DNA of 14,072 nt from Desulfobacteraceae bacterium (GCA_029857875.1 JAOUGB010000015.1:1-14072); one strand, 5' to 3'; shown: positions 1 to 7,737, counted from the first letter of the stretch. A program made the numbers and translations. Notes: generated from the letters alone by a model not told the origin.

Positions 1-645
1 GTCACCATATGTCAGGGCGTCACCATGGCGAGAACATACGGATGGACGGTGGGTCTCACCAAGGAAGATCTGATTTGTGTTCCTGCGATGATCGCATTTG
101 GATTGAGTGGTGCTGACGACCCGGCTGAAACACTTGGGAAATTGTTTTGTGAGGTGGACTTTTCCCAGACAGAAGAAAGGGGTCGTAAAGAAGTTGAGGA
201 AATGGTTCGGTTGGATAATGAAGCATGTGAAGCCATTGTTTTGACGCCTTTAAAAAAAGGCTTGTTTGACCCGGACACGGTGGCATTTTTTGGCAATCCT
301 GCCCAGGTAATGCGCATGATTCAAGGACTGGTTTTTGAAGAAAGCCGTCGTGTTTCAGGAAATTTCGGGGGAAAGGTAGAATGCACCGAATATCTTATTG
401 CCCCTTATAAGACCCAATCTCCACGGGTTGCTATTCCGGGGATGGGAGATCGAATATTTTCCATGACCCAAGACGATGAAATGGTGTTTTCTATTCCTGG
501 AATTTTGCTTGATAACCTGGTTAGAGGTTTGAAAAACGCAGGGAAAAAAATCGGTGCCCGTTATCCGGTGACATTTTATCAGAATTTTCAACCGGAATTT
601 CCCAAACCTTACCAGGTATTGGGGACTGCTTTGGGCATTTTGTGA
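1..645 (+). CDS. DUF169 family protein (COG2043-like), 5' end cut by window
   Basis: The reading frame is open from base 1, so the gene begins upstream. The first visible residues read VTICQGVTMARTYGW, and the ATG at 25 falls inside this conserved-looking segment, so it is probably not the true start. About 214 residues are visible; recalled DUF169 proteins run roughly 220-260. The C-Q-x-x-x-x-A-R-x-x-G-W block, the following G-L-T-x-E-D-x-x-C-x-P-A-x-x-A-x-G-L block and a late Y-P-V-x-F-Y segment fit that family as I remember it. Its biochemical role is not established, and no catalytic motif can be assigned. There is no signal peptide or membrane segment in the visible part. A strong promoter for gyrA starts 16 nt after the stop, so this gene belongs to a separate upstream unit. 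Family assignment is from pattern recognition, not a search. Confidence 0.8.
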   Translation, partial: VTICQGVTMARTYGWTVGLTKEDLICVPAMIAFGLSGADDPAETLGKLFCEVDFSQTEERGRKEVEEMVRLDNEACEAIVLTPLKKGLFDPDTVAFFGNPAQVMRMIQGLVFEESRRVSGNFGGKVECTEYLIAPYKTQSPRVAIPGMGDRIFSMTQDDEMVFSIPGILLDNLVRGLKNAGKKIGARYPVTFYQNFQPEFPKPYQVLGTALGIL

Positions 646-661
646 TGATATTGGCTTTTAT

Positions 662-690
662 TTGACACACAGGCTCCTTTAATCTATAAA
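662..690 (+). promoter_or_regulatory. sigma70-type promoter for gyrA-gpsA
   Basis: A perfect -35 hexamer TTGACA (662-667) and a near-consensus -10 TATAAA (685-690) are separated by exactly 17 nt. Transcription would start near 697, giving a leader of about 170 nt before gyrA. The leader contains the hairpin at 741-797. There is no competing promoter-like pair closer to the gene that I could find. Confidence 0.75.
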
Positions 691-740
691 CTGCCTAAGA
701 TTTAATGGCAAAATAAGTTAAAATTATGATATATTAATCT

Positions 741-797
741 ATTTTACCGGAGAGCGAAACCCATCCTAATGTGGTGGCGCTATTTGCCGGTTAAAAT
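741..797 (+). promoter_or_regulatory. structured leader hairpin upstream of gyrA
   Basis: Three nested stems can be read directly. The outer stem pairs 741-750 (ATTTTACCGG) with 787-797 (CCGGTTAAAAT), 10 pairs with one bulged T. The middle stem pairs AGCG 753-756 with CGCT 778-781. The inner stem pairs 759-764 (ACCCAT) with 769-775 (ATGTGGT) with one bulged T and a CCTA loop (765-768). A second hairpin (AATGG 795-799 with CCATT 811-815) shares bases 795-797 with the outer stem, so the two partly compete. There is no T-run after the fold, so it is not a normal intrinsic terminator. It sits between the promoter and the start codon, so it would be in the gyrA 5' UTR. I do not recognise it as a known riboswitch class. 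It could be a cis-regulatory RNA, a processing or stability element, or a small palindromic repeat. Confidence 0.5.
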
Positions 798-870
798 GGA
801 TAGTTATTCGCCATTAATACAACTAACAAGATGTTACAATTTAACTGCTAACAAATAATAGAGTAAAAAT

Positions 871-3315
871 ATGTTGATTCCTGAGAAATCTCCCCAAATC
901 AGTATCGAGAGCGAGATGAAAAAATCGTATCTCGATTATGCCATGAGCGTGATTATCGGAAGAGCTCTGCCGGAAGTCCGTGATGGTCTAAAACCTGTTC
1001 ATCGACGCATCCTGTTTGCAATGAGAGAGCTTAAAAATGACTGGAATAAGCCGTATAAGAAATCAGCGCGCATTGTCGGTGATGTTATCGGTAAATATCA
1101 CCCCCACGGTGACACCGCTGTTTACGATACCATTGTGCGGATGGCCCAGGATTTTTCTTTAAGATATCCTCTGATAGACGGGCAGGGCAACTTTGGTTCT
1201 GTTGACGGCGATCCCGCTGCTGCGATGCGGTATACAGAAATCAGAATGATGCGCATGGCCCATGCAATGTTGGAGGATTTGGACAAAGAGACCGTTGATA
1301 TCGTACCCAATTACGACGAATCATTAACAGAGCCAACCATACTCCCTGCCAAAGTGCCCAATCTTTTGATCAACGGGTCTTCGGGTATTGCTGTGGGTAT
1401 GGCGACCAATATTCCGCCCCACAATCTTTTTGAGATCATTGAAGCCATCAAAGCTATCCTCGACAATCCTGATCTAACCTGGAAGGATCTTCTTGAACAT
1501 ATTCCAGGACCCGATTTTCCGACGGCAGGTATTATTTATGGCACAAAGGGGATTCATGAAGCATATCGAAACGGCCGGGGTATCATTCGAATTCGGGGCA
1601 GGGCCGTCATCGAAAAGGATAAAAGGACCGGAAAAGAGACAATCGTTGTCACAGAACTTCCCTATCAGGTCAACAAGGCAAAATTGATCGAAAAGATTGC
1701 AGAATTGATGAAACACAAGCGAATCGAAGGGATCAGTTATGTGAGGGATGAATCAGATCGAGAAGGGATGCGAATTGCAATTGGCTTGAAAAAAGATCAG
1801 ATAGCGGGAGTGGTTGTCAATCAGCTGTATAAACACACACAAATGGAAAACAGCTTCGGTATTATTTTTCTTGCAGTTGTGAACAACCAACCGAAGATTC
1901 TTACATTAAAGGAAATCCTTGAGTATTTTGTATTTCACCGCAAAGAAATCATCATCCGACGGACACAATATGACCTGAAAATAGCTGAAGCGCGGGCTCA
2001 TATTTTAGAGGGTTTGAAAACCGCTTTAGAAAACCTTGATGATGTTGTTTTCCTCATTCGGGAGTCAAAGACACCCATGGAAGCGAAGACGGGTCTGGTT
2101 CAGACTTTCGATTTGACTGAAATTCAGGCACAGGCCATTCTCGATATGCGATTACAGCGACTCACCGGACTCGAACAGGAAAAGATAATCGAAGAATATA
2201 AAAATATTCTTAAGGATATCGCATGGTACAAGGAAATTCTTGGCAGTGAGCGTATTGTGGAAAATATTATCAAAGATGAGCTTTCAGAGATTCAGCAAGA
2301 GTTTGGTGATGAGCGTAGGACAGAGATTGTTGAATCAACCAAAGAAATAACCATTGAAGATATGATTGTTGAAGAGGATATGGTCGTTACCATTTCAAAA
2401 AGCGGCTATATCAAACGGAATCCCATTACGCTTTACAGTAAACAGTTGCGCGGGGGTAAGGGAAAGATGGCCATGGGTGTTAAAGAAGACGATTTTGTTG
2501 CCGATCTTTTTATCGCTTCCACCCACCATACCTTTCTTTTTTTTACGAATCAGGGCCGAGTATACTGGTGCAAAGTTTATGACATTCCACAGGCAGGCCG
2601 TGCCAGCCGGGGCAAAGCGATTGTTAATCTTCTTAATTTGAGTAAAGATGAAAAGCTTACAACAGTTCTCGCTGTTCCAAAGTTTGAACCGGGATATCAC
2701 ATTATAATGGCAACGCGAAACGGCTTGGTCAAAAAAACGGATCTTATGTCGTTTTCCAGACCCAGAGTCGGGGGCATTATCGCTTTAAGCCTGGTTCCGG
2801 GTGATGAGTTGATTGCAACACGGATTACCGATGGGACCCTAAATGTCTTTTTAGGATCGGCAACGGGCAAATCGATCCGGTTTCACGAATCTGATGTCCG
2901 CCCCAGCGGTCGTGTGGCAAGAGGCGTTCGCGGGCTGAGGCTCGCTTCGGGTGACCGAATTGTTGGAATGGAGGTTTTAAGCCATGGTCAGACCCTGTTT
3001 GCGGCAACGGAAAACGGTTATGGAAAAAGAACGTCCATTGATGAATATCCTTTGCAAAGACGGGGAGGTAAGGGTGTAATTACGATTAAAACAAGTGAGC
3101 GAAACGGACAGGTTGTCTCCATACGCCTGGTAGATGAACATGATGATTTGATGCTTATGACCGACTCCGGAAAGCTTATCCGAATATCTGTCAGCGGAAT
3201 TTCAGTTATCAGCCGTAACACCCAAGGGGTAAAGCTTATTGGATTGGGGCTGGGAGAGAAGGTCGCCGGTATTGCAAGGCTGGCGGAAAAAGAAGATTAT
3301 TTAAGCGAAGAATGA
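871..3315 (+). CDS. gyrA: DNA gyrase subunit A
   Basis: Cytoplasmic type IIA topoisomerase subunit that, as A2B2 with GyrB, cleaves and religates DNA and introduces negative supercoils using ATP. At 814 residues it is shorter than E. coli GyrA (875), mainly because the long acidic C-terminal tail is missing. The catalytic tyrosine is Y121 in [10 protein letters not shown]. The quinolone-determining segment reads [13 protein letters not shown], with Thr82 at the E. coli Ser83 position and Asp86 at the Asp87 position. Thr is a natural residue there in several wild-type bacteria. The C-terminal beta-pinwheel has six blade repeats. Blade 1 carries QLRGGKG (525-531) and blade 5 carries the textbook GyrA box QRRGGKG (729-735), which supports GyrA rather than ParC. 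The start has only a weak Shine-Dalgarno (AGAG). It is preceded by a consensus promoter and a folded leader, and followed 13 nt later by gpsA. Confidence 0.97.
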   Translation: MLIPEKSPQISIESEMKKSYLDYAMSVIIGRALPEVRDGLKPVHRRILFAMRELKNDWNKPYKKSARIVGDVIGKYHPHGDTAVYDTIVRMAQDFSLRYPLIDGQGNFGSVDGDPAAAMRYTEIRMMRMAHAMLEDLDKETVDIVPNYDESLTEPTILPAKVPNLLINGSSGIAVGMATNIPPHNLFEIIEAIKAILDNPDLTWKDLLEHIPGPDFPTAGIIYGTKGIHEAYRNGRGIIRIRGRAVIEKDKRTGKETIVVTELPYQVNKAKLIEKIAELMKHKRIEGISYVRDESDREGMRIAIGLKKDQIAGVVVNQLYKHTQMENSFGIIFLAVVNNQPKILTLKEILEYFVFHRKEIIIRRTQYDLKIAEARAHILEGLKTALENLDDVVFLIRESKTPMEAKTGLVQTFDLTEIQAQAILDMRLQRLTGLEQEKIIEEYKNILKDIAWYKEILGSERIVENIIKDELSEIQQEFGDERRTEIVESTKEITIEDMIVEEDMVVTISKSGYIKRNPITLYSKQLRGGKGKMAMGVKEDDFVADLFIASTHHTFLFFTNQGRVYWCKVYDIPQAGRASRGKAIVNLLNLSKDEKLTTVLAVPKFEPGYHIIMATRNGLVKKTDLMSFSRPRVGGIIALSLVPGDELIATRITDGTLNVFLGSATGKSIRFHESDVRPSGRVARGVRGLRLASGDRIVGMEVLSHGQTLFAATENGYGKRTSIDEYPLQRRGGKGVITIKTSERNGQVVSIRLVDEHDDLMLMTDSGKLIRISVSGISVISRNTQGVKLIGLGLGEKVAGIARLAEKEDYLSEE

Positions 3316-3321
3316 AGGTGG
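3315..3321 (+). promoter_or_regulatory. ribosome binding site selecting the GTG start of gpsA
   Basis: AAGGTGG ends 7 nt before GTG 3329 and 13 nt before the in-frame ATG 3335. The spacing favours the GTG. The site begins at the last base of the gyrA stop codon, consistent with translation from a shared gyrA-gpsA message. Confidence 0.6.
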
Positions 3322-3328
3322 CATACCG

Positions 3329-4363
3329 GTGAATATGCAGATAGATGTAAGTAAAGTGAAAATCGGTGTCGTGGGTGCTGGAAGCTGGGGAACCGCCCTG
3401 ACAAATCTTCTGGCATTGAAAGGTTTTAAAATCGACCTGTGGGTATTTGAAAAGGAGGTAAAAGACCAGATCGAATCATACAGAGAAAACAAAGTTTTTC
3501 TCCCCGGTGTTTCTCTTTCAGATCATATTTGTCCTTCCAACGATATTGAAGCCGTTGTTAAGGGAAAAGATCTTTTGCTCATGGTTGTTCCATCTCATGT
3601 TATGCGGGAGACCGCGAGTAAAATCCGCGAGCATATTTCCACAGAGACGATCATTGTGTCGGCTTCTAAAGGTATTGAGAACAAAACCCACTTGACCATG
3701 TCCGGTGTGTTAAGAGAAATTTTTCATGAGATTTCCGAAGATTCTTTTGCGGTTCTTTCAGGGCCGAGTTTTGCACGGGAAGTTGTTCGGAAAGTTCCCA
3801 CTGTTGTCGCTGTTGCATCCAAAAACCAAAAAGTGGCCGTTTTTGTTCAGCATATATTTGCAACCTCGTATTTCAGAGTCTACACAAACAACGACATGAT
3901 CGGTGTTGAGCTGGGAGGTTCGGTTAAGAATGTCATCGCCATCGCCTCCGGAATTATAGATGGCCTCGGCCTGGGATTAAATACAAGGGCGGCCCTAATT
4001 ACCAGAGGTCTGACAGAGATGCGCCGGTTGGGGTTGAAGCTCGGGGCCAACCCGCGTACTTTCGCCGGAATTGCCGGTGTTGGTGATTTGGTTTTGACAT
4101 GCACCGGAGACGTTAGCAGAAACCACACCGTGGGGAAAAAAATCGGAGAGGGCATGAAATTAAATGAAATTCTCTCTGAAATGAGGATGGTGGCGGAAGG
4201 GGTAAAAACAGCCAAGTCGGTTTACAATCTGTCACGAAAACTTGGTGTTGAAATGCCGATTTCTCATGAAGTATATCATGTTCTTTATGATGATATTGCA
4301 CCCAAAGAGGCTGTACGCCGACTCATGACCCGGGATCTGAAACAAGAGCTGGATGAGATATAA
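3329..4363 (+). CDS. gpsA: NAD(P)-dependent glycerol-3-phosphate dehydrogenase
   Basis: Reduces dihydroxyacetone phosphate to sn-glycerol 3-phosphate, the backbone precursor of bacterial phospholipids, in the cytoplasm. The N-terminal Rossmann fold shows the nucleotide-binding GAGSWG (16-21). The middle contains the family's conserved lysine (K200) in GGSVKNVIAIASG, followed by GLGLGLNTRAALITRGLTEM-type sequence and a GVGDLVLTCTG segment. The length of 344 residues is normal for the family (about 330-340). A GTG start at 3329 is preferred because AAGGTGG lies 7 nt upstream; ATG 3335 would remove two residues. It is probably cotranscribed with gyrA, 13 nt upstream. No odd residues or frameshift are seen. 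Confidence 0.96.
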   Translation: MNMQIDVSKVKIGVVGAGSWGTALTNLLALKGFKIDLWVFEKEVKDQIESYRENKVFLPGVSLSDHICPSNDIEAVVKGKDLLLMVVPSHVMRETASKIREHISTETIIVSASKGIENKTHLTMSGVLREIFHEISEDSFAVLSGPSFAREVVRKVPTVVAVASKNQKVAVFVQHIFATSYFRVYTNNDMIGVELGGSVKNVIAIASGIIDGLGLGLNTRAALITRGLTEMRRLGLKLGANPRTFAGIAGVGDLVLTCTGDVSRNHTVGKKIGEGMKLNEILSEMRMVAEGVKTAKSVYNLSRKLGVEMPISHEVYHVLYDDIAPKEAVRRLMTRDLKQELDEI

Positions 4364-4385
4364 TCTGTGATGGTATATTGATGAT

Positions 4386-4398
4386 TGTTTATTAAACA
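4386..4398 (+). promoter_or_regulatory. 13-bp perfect palindrome in the gpsA-radC gap
   Basis: TGTTTA-T-TAAACA is a perfect 6+1+6 palindrome, 23 nt after the gpsA stop and about 90 nt before radC. It has the shape of an operator for a dimeric regulator. It is AT-rich, so chance occurrence is quite possible, and no partner regulator is present in the window. Confidence 0.2.
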
Positions 4399-4469
4399 TT
4401 TAATCCTGACATCTTTTTTGAGCCTTATCCGTGATCATACTGCTTCTTTCTGTTTAACGATTGCATCCA

Positions 4470-4475
4470 TATAAT
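4470..4475 (+). promoter_or_regulatory. candidate -10 element immediately upstream of radC
   Basis: A perfect TATAAT lies 11 nt before the radC ATG, but no convincing -35 is found at 16-18 nt upstream. If used, transcription would start around 4482, leaving a leader of about 5 nt. That would match the absence of any Shine-Dalgarno before radC. It overlaps the ATTTTACC motif at 4474-4481. Confidence 0.3.
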
Positions 4476-4486
4476 TTTACCTTAAA

Positions 4487-5251
4487 ATGAAAAAAAATCC
4501 CACCTCTAATCTGAAATCTAAGGTTGAGATTGTCCATACGCATAAAGGAGAAGGACATCGGAAAAGACTTCGGGACAAGTTTCTGAATTCCGGTCTGGAA
4601 GGATTTCATGACTATGAGGTGATTGAACTGCTTTTGACATTGGCCACGCCCCGAAAAGATTGTAAGGACGCCGCAAAGGCGGCTTTGAATAAATTTAAAA
4701 CACTCCAGGGTGTGTTCGAAGCCTCTTCCAAGTCGCTTTGCGAAGTGCCAGGGATCGGCTCCAGAAATCTATTCGGGATCAAACTGATAAAAGCTGCTGC
4801 AGATCGCTATCTTGAAAAACGGTTAATCCATAAAGACCCCTTGAATAATTCCAAAGAACTTTTCGAATATCTTTATCACAGGTTAAGAGATAAACCCAGG
4901 GAGTGCTTTAATGCAGTGTTTTTAGATGCAAAAAATAGAGTTATTTCCACAGAAACACTTTTTGAAGGGACCCTGACAGCCAGTTCTGTATACCCGAGAG
5001 AAGTTGTTCTTGCAGCCCTTAATCATCATGCTGCAGCGCTCATTTTCGCACACAACCATCCATCGGGTGACCCGAAGCCATCACAGGAAGACATCGCCAT
5101 TACGCGCCGTCTTGTTTTTGCCTTAAGGGTGATCGACATTACAGTTCATGAACATATCATCGTCGGTAATAACTGTTACTTCAGTTTTGCCGACGAGGGC
5201 TACATATCCCGGATGAATTGTGAATATGATCTACAGAATAAGCAGGTTTGA
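4487..5251 (+). CDS. radC: RadC family protein (JAB/MPN+ domain)
   Basis: A 254-residue cytoplasmic protein with the usual RadC architecture. A UPF0758 N-terminal helical region (about 20-80) is followed by a helix-hairpin-helix-like segment LCEVPGIGSRN (84-94) and a C-terminal JAB/MPN+ metalloprotease-like domain (about 120-245). The zinc-binding JAMM signature is intact as H189-x-H191-x7-S199-x2-D202 in FAHNHPSGDPKPSQED. The biochemical role of RadC is unresolved; the old DNA-repair assignment in E. coli was withdrawn, and the name is kept by homology. The ATG at 4487 has no visible Shine-Dalgarno, and a TATAAT sits only 11 nt upstream, so translation may be near-leaderless. It is followed after 33 nt by the small Cys protein and pgk on the same strand, so the three may be cotranscribed. 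Confidence 0.95.
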   Translation: MKKNPTSNLKSKVEIVHTHKGEGHRKRLRDKFLNSGLEGFHDYEVIELLLTLATPRKDCKDAAKAALNKFKTLQGVFEASSKSLCEVPGIGSRNLFGIKLIKAAADRYLEKRLIHKDPLNNSKELFEYLYHRLRDKPRECFNAVFLDAKNRVISTETLFEGTLTASSVYPREVVLAALNHHAAALIFAHNHPSGDPKPSQEDIAITRRLVFALRVIDITVHEHIIVGNNCYFSFADEGYISRMNCEYDLQNKQV

Positions 5252-5284
5252 ATTTCAAAGCCAAATGCTCAAAACAGCAAAAAA

Positions 5285-5584
5285 ATGACAAACAAATGTA
5301 TAGATAAAAAATATCCTAAATGCTTTGGTGAACTCGAGACTGTTTTTCCAAAAACCAAAGACGGGTTAAGAAACACACCGGAAACGTGTCTTGAATGTTT
5401 GCACAAAACAGCGTGTTTAAGATCAGCCATGGGAGGAGCCGGTGGAGTGAAGGTTCGAGAAGAAATTGTGGACCGGGCATATGATTCAGGTATGATGAGC
5501 TTTCTTGAAAGATGGTCAAAGAAAAAAGAACTTAAGCGTAAGTTAAAAAAGAGGATAAAAGGGGTGCATCAAAGGAGGGAGTGA
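5285..5584 (+). CDS. small five-cysteine protein of unknown function upstream of pgk
   Basis: A 99-residue protein with cysteines at 5, 13, 35, 38 and 44. The C35-x2-C38-x5-C44 cluster suggests a bound zinc or iron-sulfur centre, but no named domain is recognised. The middle reads [25 protein letters not shown], which looks helical and conserved. The C-terminal 25 residues are strongly basic ([15 protein letters not shown]), possibly for nucleic acid contact. I recall similar short proteins in Desulfobacterota but cannot verify this. The ATG at 5285 lacks a Shine-Dalgarno. The stop overlaps the pgk ATG as TGATG, implying translational coupling. The AGGAGG for pgk lies within its last codons. 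Function cannot be assigned from sequence. Confidence 0.75.
   Translation: MTNKCIDKKYPKCFGELETVFPKTKDGLRNTPETCLECLHKTACLRSAMGGAGGVKVREEIVDRAYDSGMMSFLERWSKKKELKRKLKKRIKGVHQRRE
5573..5578 (+). promoter_or_regulatory. ribosome binding site selecting the pgk ATG
   Basis: A perfect AGGAGG lies 5 nt before ATG 5584 but only 2 nt before the in-frame GTG 5581, so ATG 5584 is preferred. The site is inside the coding end of the upstream small Cys protein. Confidence 0.7.
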
Positions 5585-6762
5585 TGAAAACCATAAAGGA
5601 AATAGATATTACGGAGAAAAAAGTCTTCGTCAGGGTCGATTTTAACGTTCCGTTGGACGAACAACAAAACATTACCGATGATACCCGGATTCAGGCCGTA
5701 TTGCCAACCTTAAGATATATTCTGGATAATAATTCAAAGCTTATCATCGCTTCACACCTGGGAAGACCCAATGGGAAAATAACACCCAAAATGAGCCTTT
5801 CTCCTGTAGCAAAGCGTTTGGGAAGGCTTTTAAAAACAGAAGTTGTCATGGCAAAAGACTGTATCGGTTCTGAAGTAGAAGAACTGGTAAACAAAATGAA
5901 AAACGGCGATGTGGTACTTCTGGAAAACTTAAGATTCCACCATGAGGAGCAGATAAATGATGATGAATTTGCGAAACAACTGGGCAAACTTTGTGATGTT
6001 TATATAAATGACGCTTTTGCCGTATCTCATCGTATCAATGCGTCGGTTGTGGCAATAACAAAATATGCACCGACATCCGGCGCAGGCTTTTTGCTTCAAA
6101 GGGAACTCGACTATTTTCAAAAAGCAATGGCTGATCCCTGGCGCCCCCTGGTTGCGATTGTCGGCGGAGCAAAGGTGTCAAGCAAAATCGGGGCGTTTGA
6201 GAACATGCTGCATCATGTTGACAAATTCATTATCGGCGGAGCCATGGCAAACACTTTTCTGAAAAGCATCGGCTGGAACATGGGAAAATCAATGGTAGAG
6301 ATGGATCTTGTTGAAACGGCCGCATCGATAATAAAAAAAGCAGCTGAAAATGGTATAAAGTTATATCTGCCGGTGGATGCTGTTGTGGCAGACCGTATGG
6401 ATTCCAAAGCGAATATCAAGATTGTACCCATACAGGAAATTCCTAATGATTGGATGGCTCTGGACATCGGTCCGGCGACAACCTTGCTCTATTCCGAAGC
6501 ATTATATGATGCCAAAACCATTCTCTGGAACGGCCCTTTAGGTGTATTTGAAATAGATGCATTCAGTCGAGGAACAATCGCCATGGTTCGTAGTGTTGCT
6601 GATTCACATGCACTTTCAATTGTCGGGGGAGGAGATACAGACGTTGCTGTCCATAAAAGTGGCGAAGCCGAAAGAATAACCTATATTTCTACGGGCGGCG
6701 GAGCCTTTCTTGCACTTATGGAGGGGAAGACCCTTCCGGCTGTGGCGGCATTGGACACTTAG
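5584..6762 (+). CDS. pgk: phosphoglycerate kinase
   Basis: Reversibly transfers phosphate from 1,3-bisphosphoglycerate to ADP in glycolysis and runs backward in gluconeogenesis; cytoplasmic monomer. With the ATG start it has 392 residues, normal for bacterial Pgk. The N-domain substrate site shows RVDFN (17-21), R35, SHLGRP (57-62) and ENLRF (114-118). The inter-domain region reads [11 protein letters not shown], differing from the commoner AFGTAHR form. The C-domain nucleotide site shows [20 protein letters not shown] (348-356) and [15 protein letters not shown] (368-382). All core motifs are intact. Translation is probably coupled to the upstream small protein through the TGATG overlap. The last three codons before the stop lie within the 8-nt string TGGACACT, which is repeated at the far end of the palindromic element that starts right after the stop. 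Confidence 0.97.
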   Translation: MKTIKEIDITEKKVFVRVDFNVPLDEQQNITDDTRIQAVLPTLRYILDNNSKLIIASHLGRPNGKITPKMSLSPVAKRLGRLLKTEVVMAKDCIGSEVEELVNKMKNGDVVLLENLRFHHEEQINDDEFAKQLGKLCDVYINDAFAVSHRINASVVAITKYAPTSGAGFLLQRELDYFQKAMADPWRPLVAIVGGAKVSSKIGAFENMLHHVDKFIIGGAMANTFLKSIGWNMGKSMVEMDLVETAASIIKKAAENGIKLYLPVDAVVADRMDSKANIKIVPIQEIPNDWMALDIGPATTLLYSEALYDAKTILWNGPLGVFEIDAFSRGTIAMVRSVADSHALSIVGGGDTDVAVHKSGEAERITYISTGGGAFLALMEGKTLPAVAALDT

Positions 6763-6911
6763 ATAGTGTCTATCCATAAATAGCATCTTTCGGCCCATGC
6801 CTACGTTCTCGCTCTTTTGAAATCCTCAACGTAGCGCTGCTACGCCTGCGGTTGCAAAATCACTGCGGCCTTGGCCTGAACCTAAATCTGCCATTTCTGA
6901 ATGGACACTAT
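6763..6911. repeat. ~150-bp long imperfect inverted repeat, MITE-like
   Basis: The two halves of this element are reverse complements over nearly their full length. The outer 8 bp are perfect: ATAGTGTC at 6763-6770 and GACACTAT at 6904-6911. Over the first 31 positions of each arm I count 24 matches (6763-6793 against 6881-6911). The centre is a perfect hairpin, CGTAGC (6830-6835), GCT loop, GCTACG (6839-6844). It has no ORF of its own and sits immediately after the pgk stop, in a gap that otherwise has no gene. Full-length palindromy with sharp ends is typical of miniature inverted-repeat transposable elements moved by a transposase elsewhere in the genome. A TA dinucleotide lies within each tip, which would be compatible with TA-targeting IS630/mariner-type movement, but that is speculative. 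It could also act as a pgk transcript end or stabiliser. Confidence 0.7.
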
Positions 6912-6975
6912 ATTGATGATTGCAATATGCAATTATCAGTTGGATGATGATCGGTGACCAACGGTAATTATTGCT

Positions 6976-7695
6976 TTGACAAAGAAATTAACATCCACAA
7001 ATAAAAATATTCATCGAATGCTCATTGCAGCTGTGGTTGTTTGTTTTATTATTTTTTTAGGATATGTCTACCATCAATATTTGTGGGAAAAGATTACTTA
7101 CTTCTACCATCTTTTTGCCGACAGAGAGCAGATTAAAACCTTTGTCGCTTCGTTTGGTCAAGGTGCACCTGCAATTTTCATCATCATTCAGATTCTCCAA
7201 GTGCTTTTTGCACCTTTTCCAGGTGAAGCCACAGGTTTTATCGGAGGCTTTTTATTCGGAGCTGCAAAGGGATTTTTATATTCAAGCATCGGACTGACAC
7301 TAGGATCGTGGATCAATTTTACAATTGGCCGGTTCATGGGAAAACGTTTTGTCAGGAAACTGATCCCTGAACGTCAACTGGATCGTTTGGATAAGATTAT
7401 CAAGCGCCAGGGGGTTATTGTTCTGTTTATCCTTTTTGTTATTCCCGGCTTTCCCAAAGACTACCTGTGTTTATTTTTAGGTTTGAGTGCATTGCCTTTA
7501 AAGATCTTCCTCATACTCACAGGCATCGGACGAATGCCAGGGACATTGATGCTCAGCCTTCAAGGATCATACATTTTCGAACAGAAATACGGTCTGTTTG
7601 CAGTGATAATGGGACTGTGTATGATTGTTATCTTTTTTGCATACAAATATCGAGAGCCCTTGTATCAATGGCTTGAAAGGTATAACGAAAAATGA
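6976..7695 (+). CDS. TVP38/TMEM64 (DedA-like, VTT domain) inner membrane protein
   Basis: An integral membrane protein of about 239 residues with hydrophobic segments near 15-37, 55-75, 78-105, 137-162, 167-190 and 205-225. The VTT-type features are the amphipathic, re-entrant-like region F-P-G-E-A-T-G-F-I-G-G-F-L-F-G and the downstream PGFPKDYLCLFLGLS and GRMPGTL segments. Relatives in the DedA/TVP38 group are implicated in lipid scrambling or flipping and membrane homeostasis; the substrate here is unknown. The start is uncertain. TTG 6976 gives a 14-residue basic N-terminus, while ATG 7018 starts at the membrane helix; neither has a clear Shine-Dalgarno. An in-frame stop at 6955 bounds the 5' end. 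It lies just beyond the palindromic repeat and ends 13 nt before the promoter of the next gene. Confidence 0.85.
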   Translation: MTKKLTSTNKNIHRMLIAAVVVCFIIFLGYVYHQYLWEKITYFYHLFADREQIKTFVASFGQGAPAIFIIIQILQVLFAPFPGEATGFIGGFLFGAAKGFLYSSIGLTLGSWINFTIGRFMGKRFVRKLIPERQLDRLDKIIKRQGVIVLFILFVIPGFPKDYLCLFLGLSALPLKIFLILTGIGRMPGTLMLSLQGSYIFEQKYGLFAVIMGLCMIVIFFAYKYREPLYQWLERYNEK

Positions 7696-7708
7696 TGATG
7701 TTAAGGCG

Positions 7709-7737
7709 TTGACGTTTTTATAAAACAATGCTATTAT
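7709..7737 (+). promoter_or_regulatory. sigma70-type promoter for the 7801 orphan gene
   Basis: TTGACG (7709-7714) and TATTAT (7732-7737) are separated by exactly 17 nt and lie in the 105-nt gap between the membrane protein and the next gene. Transcription would start near 7744, leaving a leader of about 57 nt that ends in a good Shine-Dalgarno. Confidence 0.65.

Noticed and set aside
25..645. ATG at 25 as the true start of the DUF169 gene
   Set aside because: The frame is open to base 1 and the residues before the ATG continue the conserved family block, so the gene is cut by the window edge.
741..815. Possible c-di-GMP (GEMM), fluoride or other known riboswitch in the gyrA leader
   Set aside because: The GCGAAACCCA...GGTGGCGC core superficially resembles the GEMM layout, but the GNRA loop and the conserved 3' strand after the second G run are absent. 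I could not match fluoride, TPP, cobalamin, ZTP or guanidine consensus sequences either.
2366..2700. ORFs of about 90-100 codons on both strands inside gyrA, and similar overlapping frames in other genes
   Set aside because: They lie wholly inside well-supported conserved genes, have no ribosome binding sites or recognisable domains, and are best read as out-of-frame shadows.
6919..6962. ATTGC-N5-GCAAT and GTTGG...CCAAC dyads before the membrane protein gene
   Set aside because: Both arms are only 5 bp in AT-rich sequence; chance is an adequate explanation and no promoter hexamers with good spacing lie beside them.
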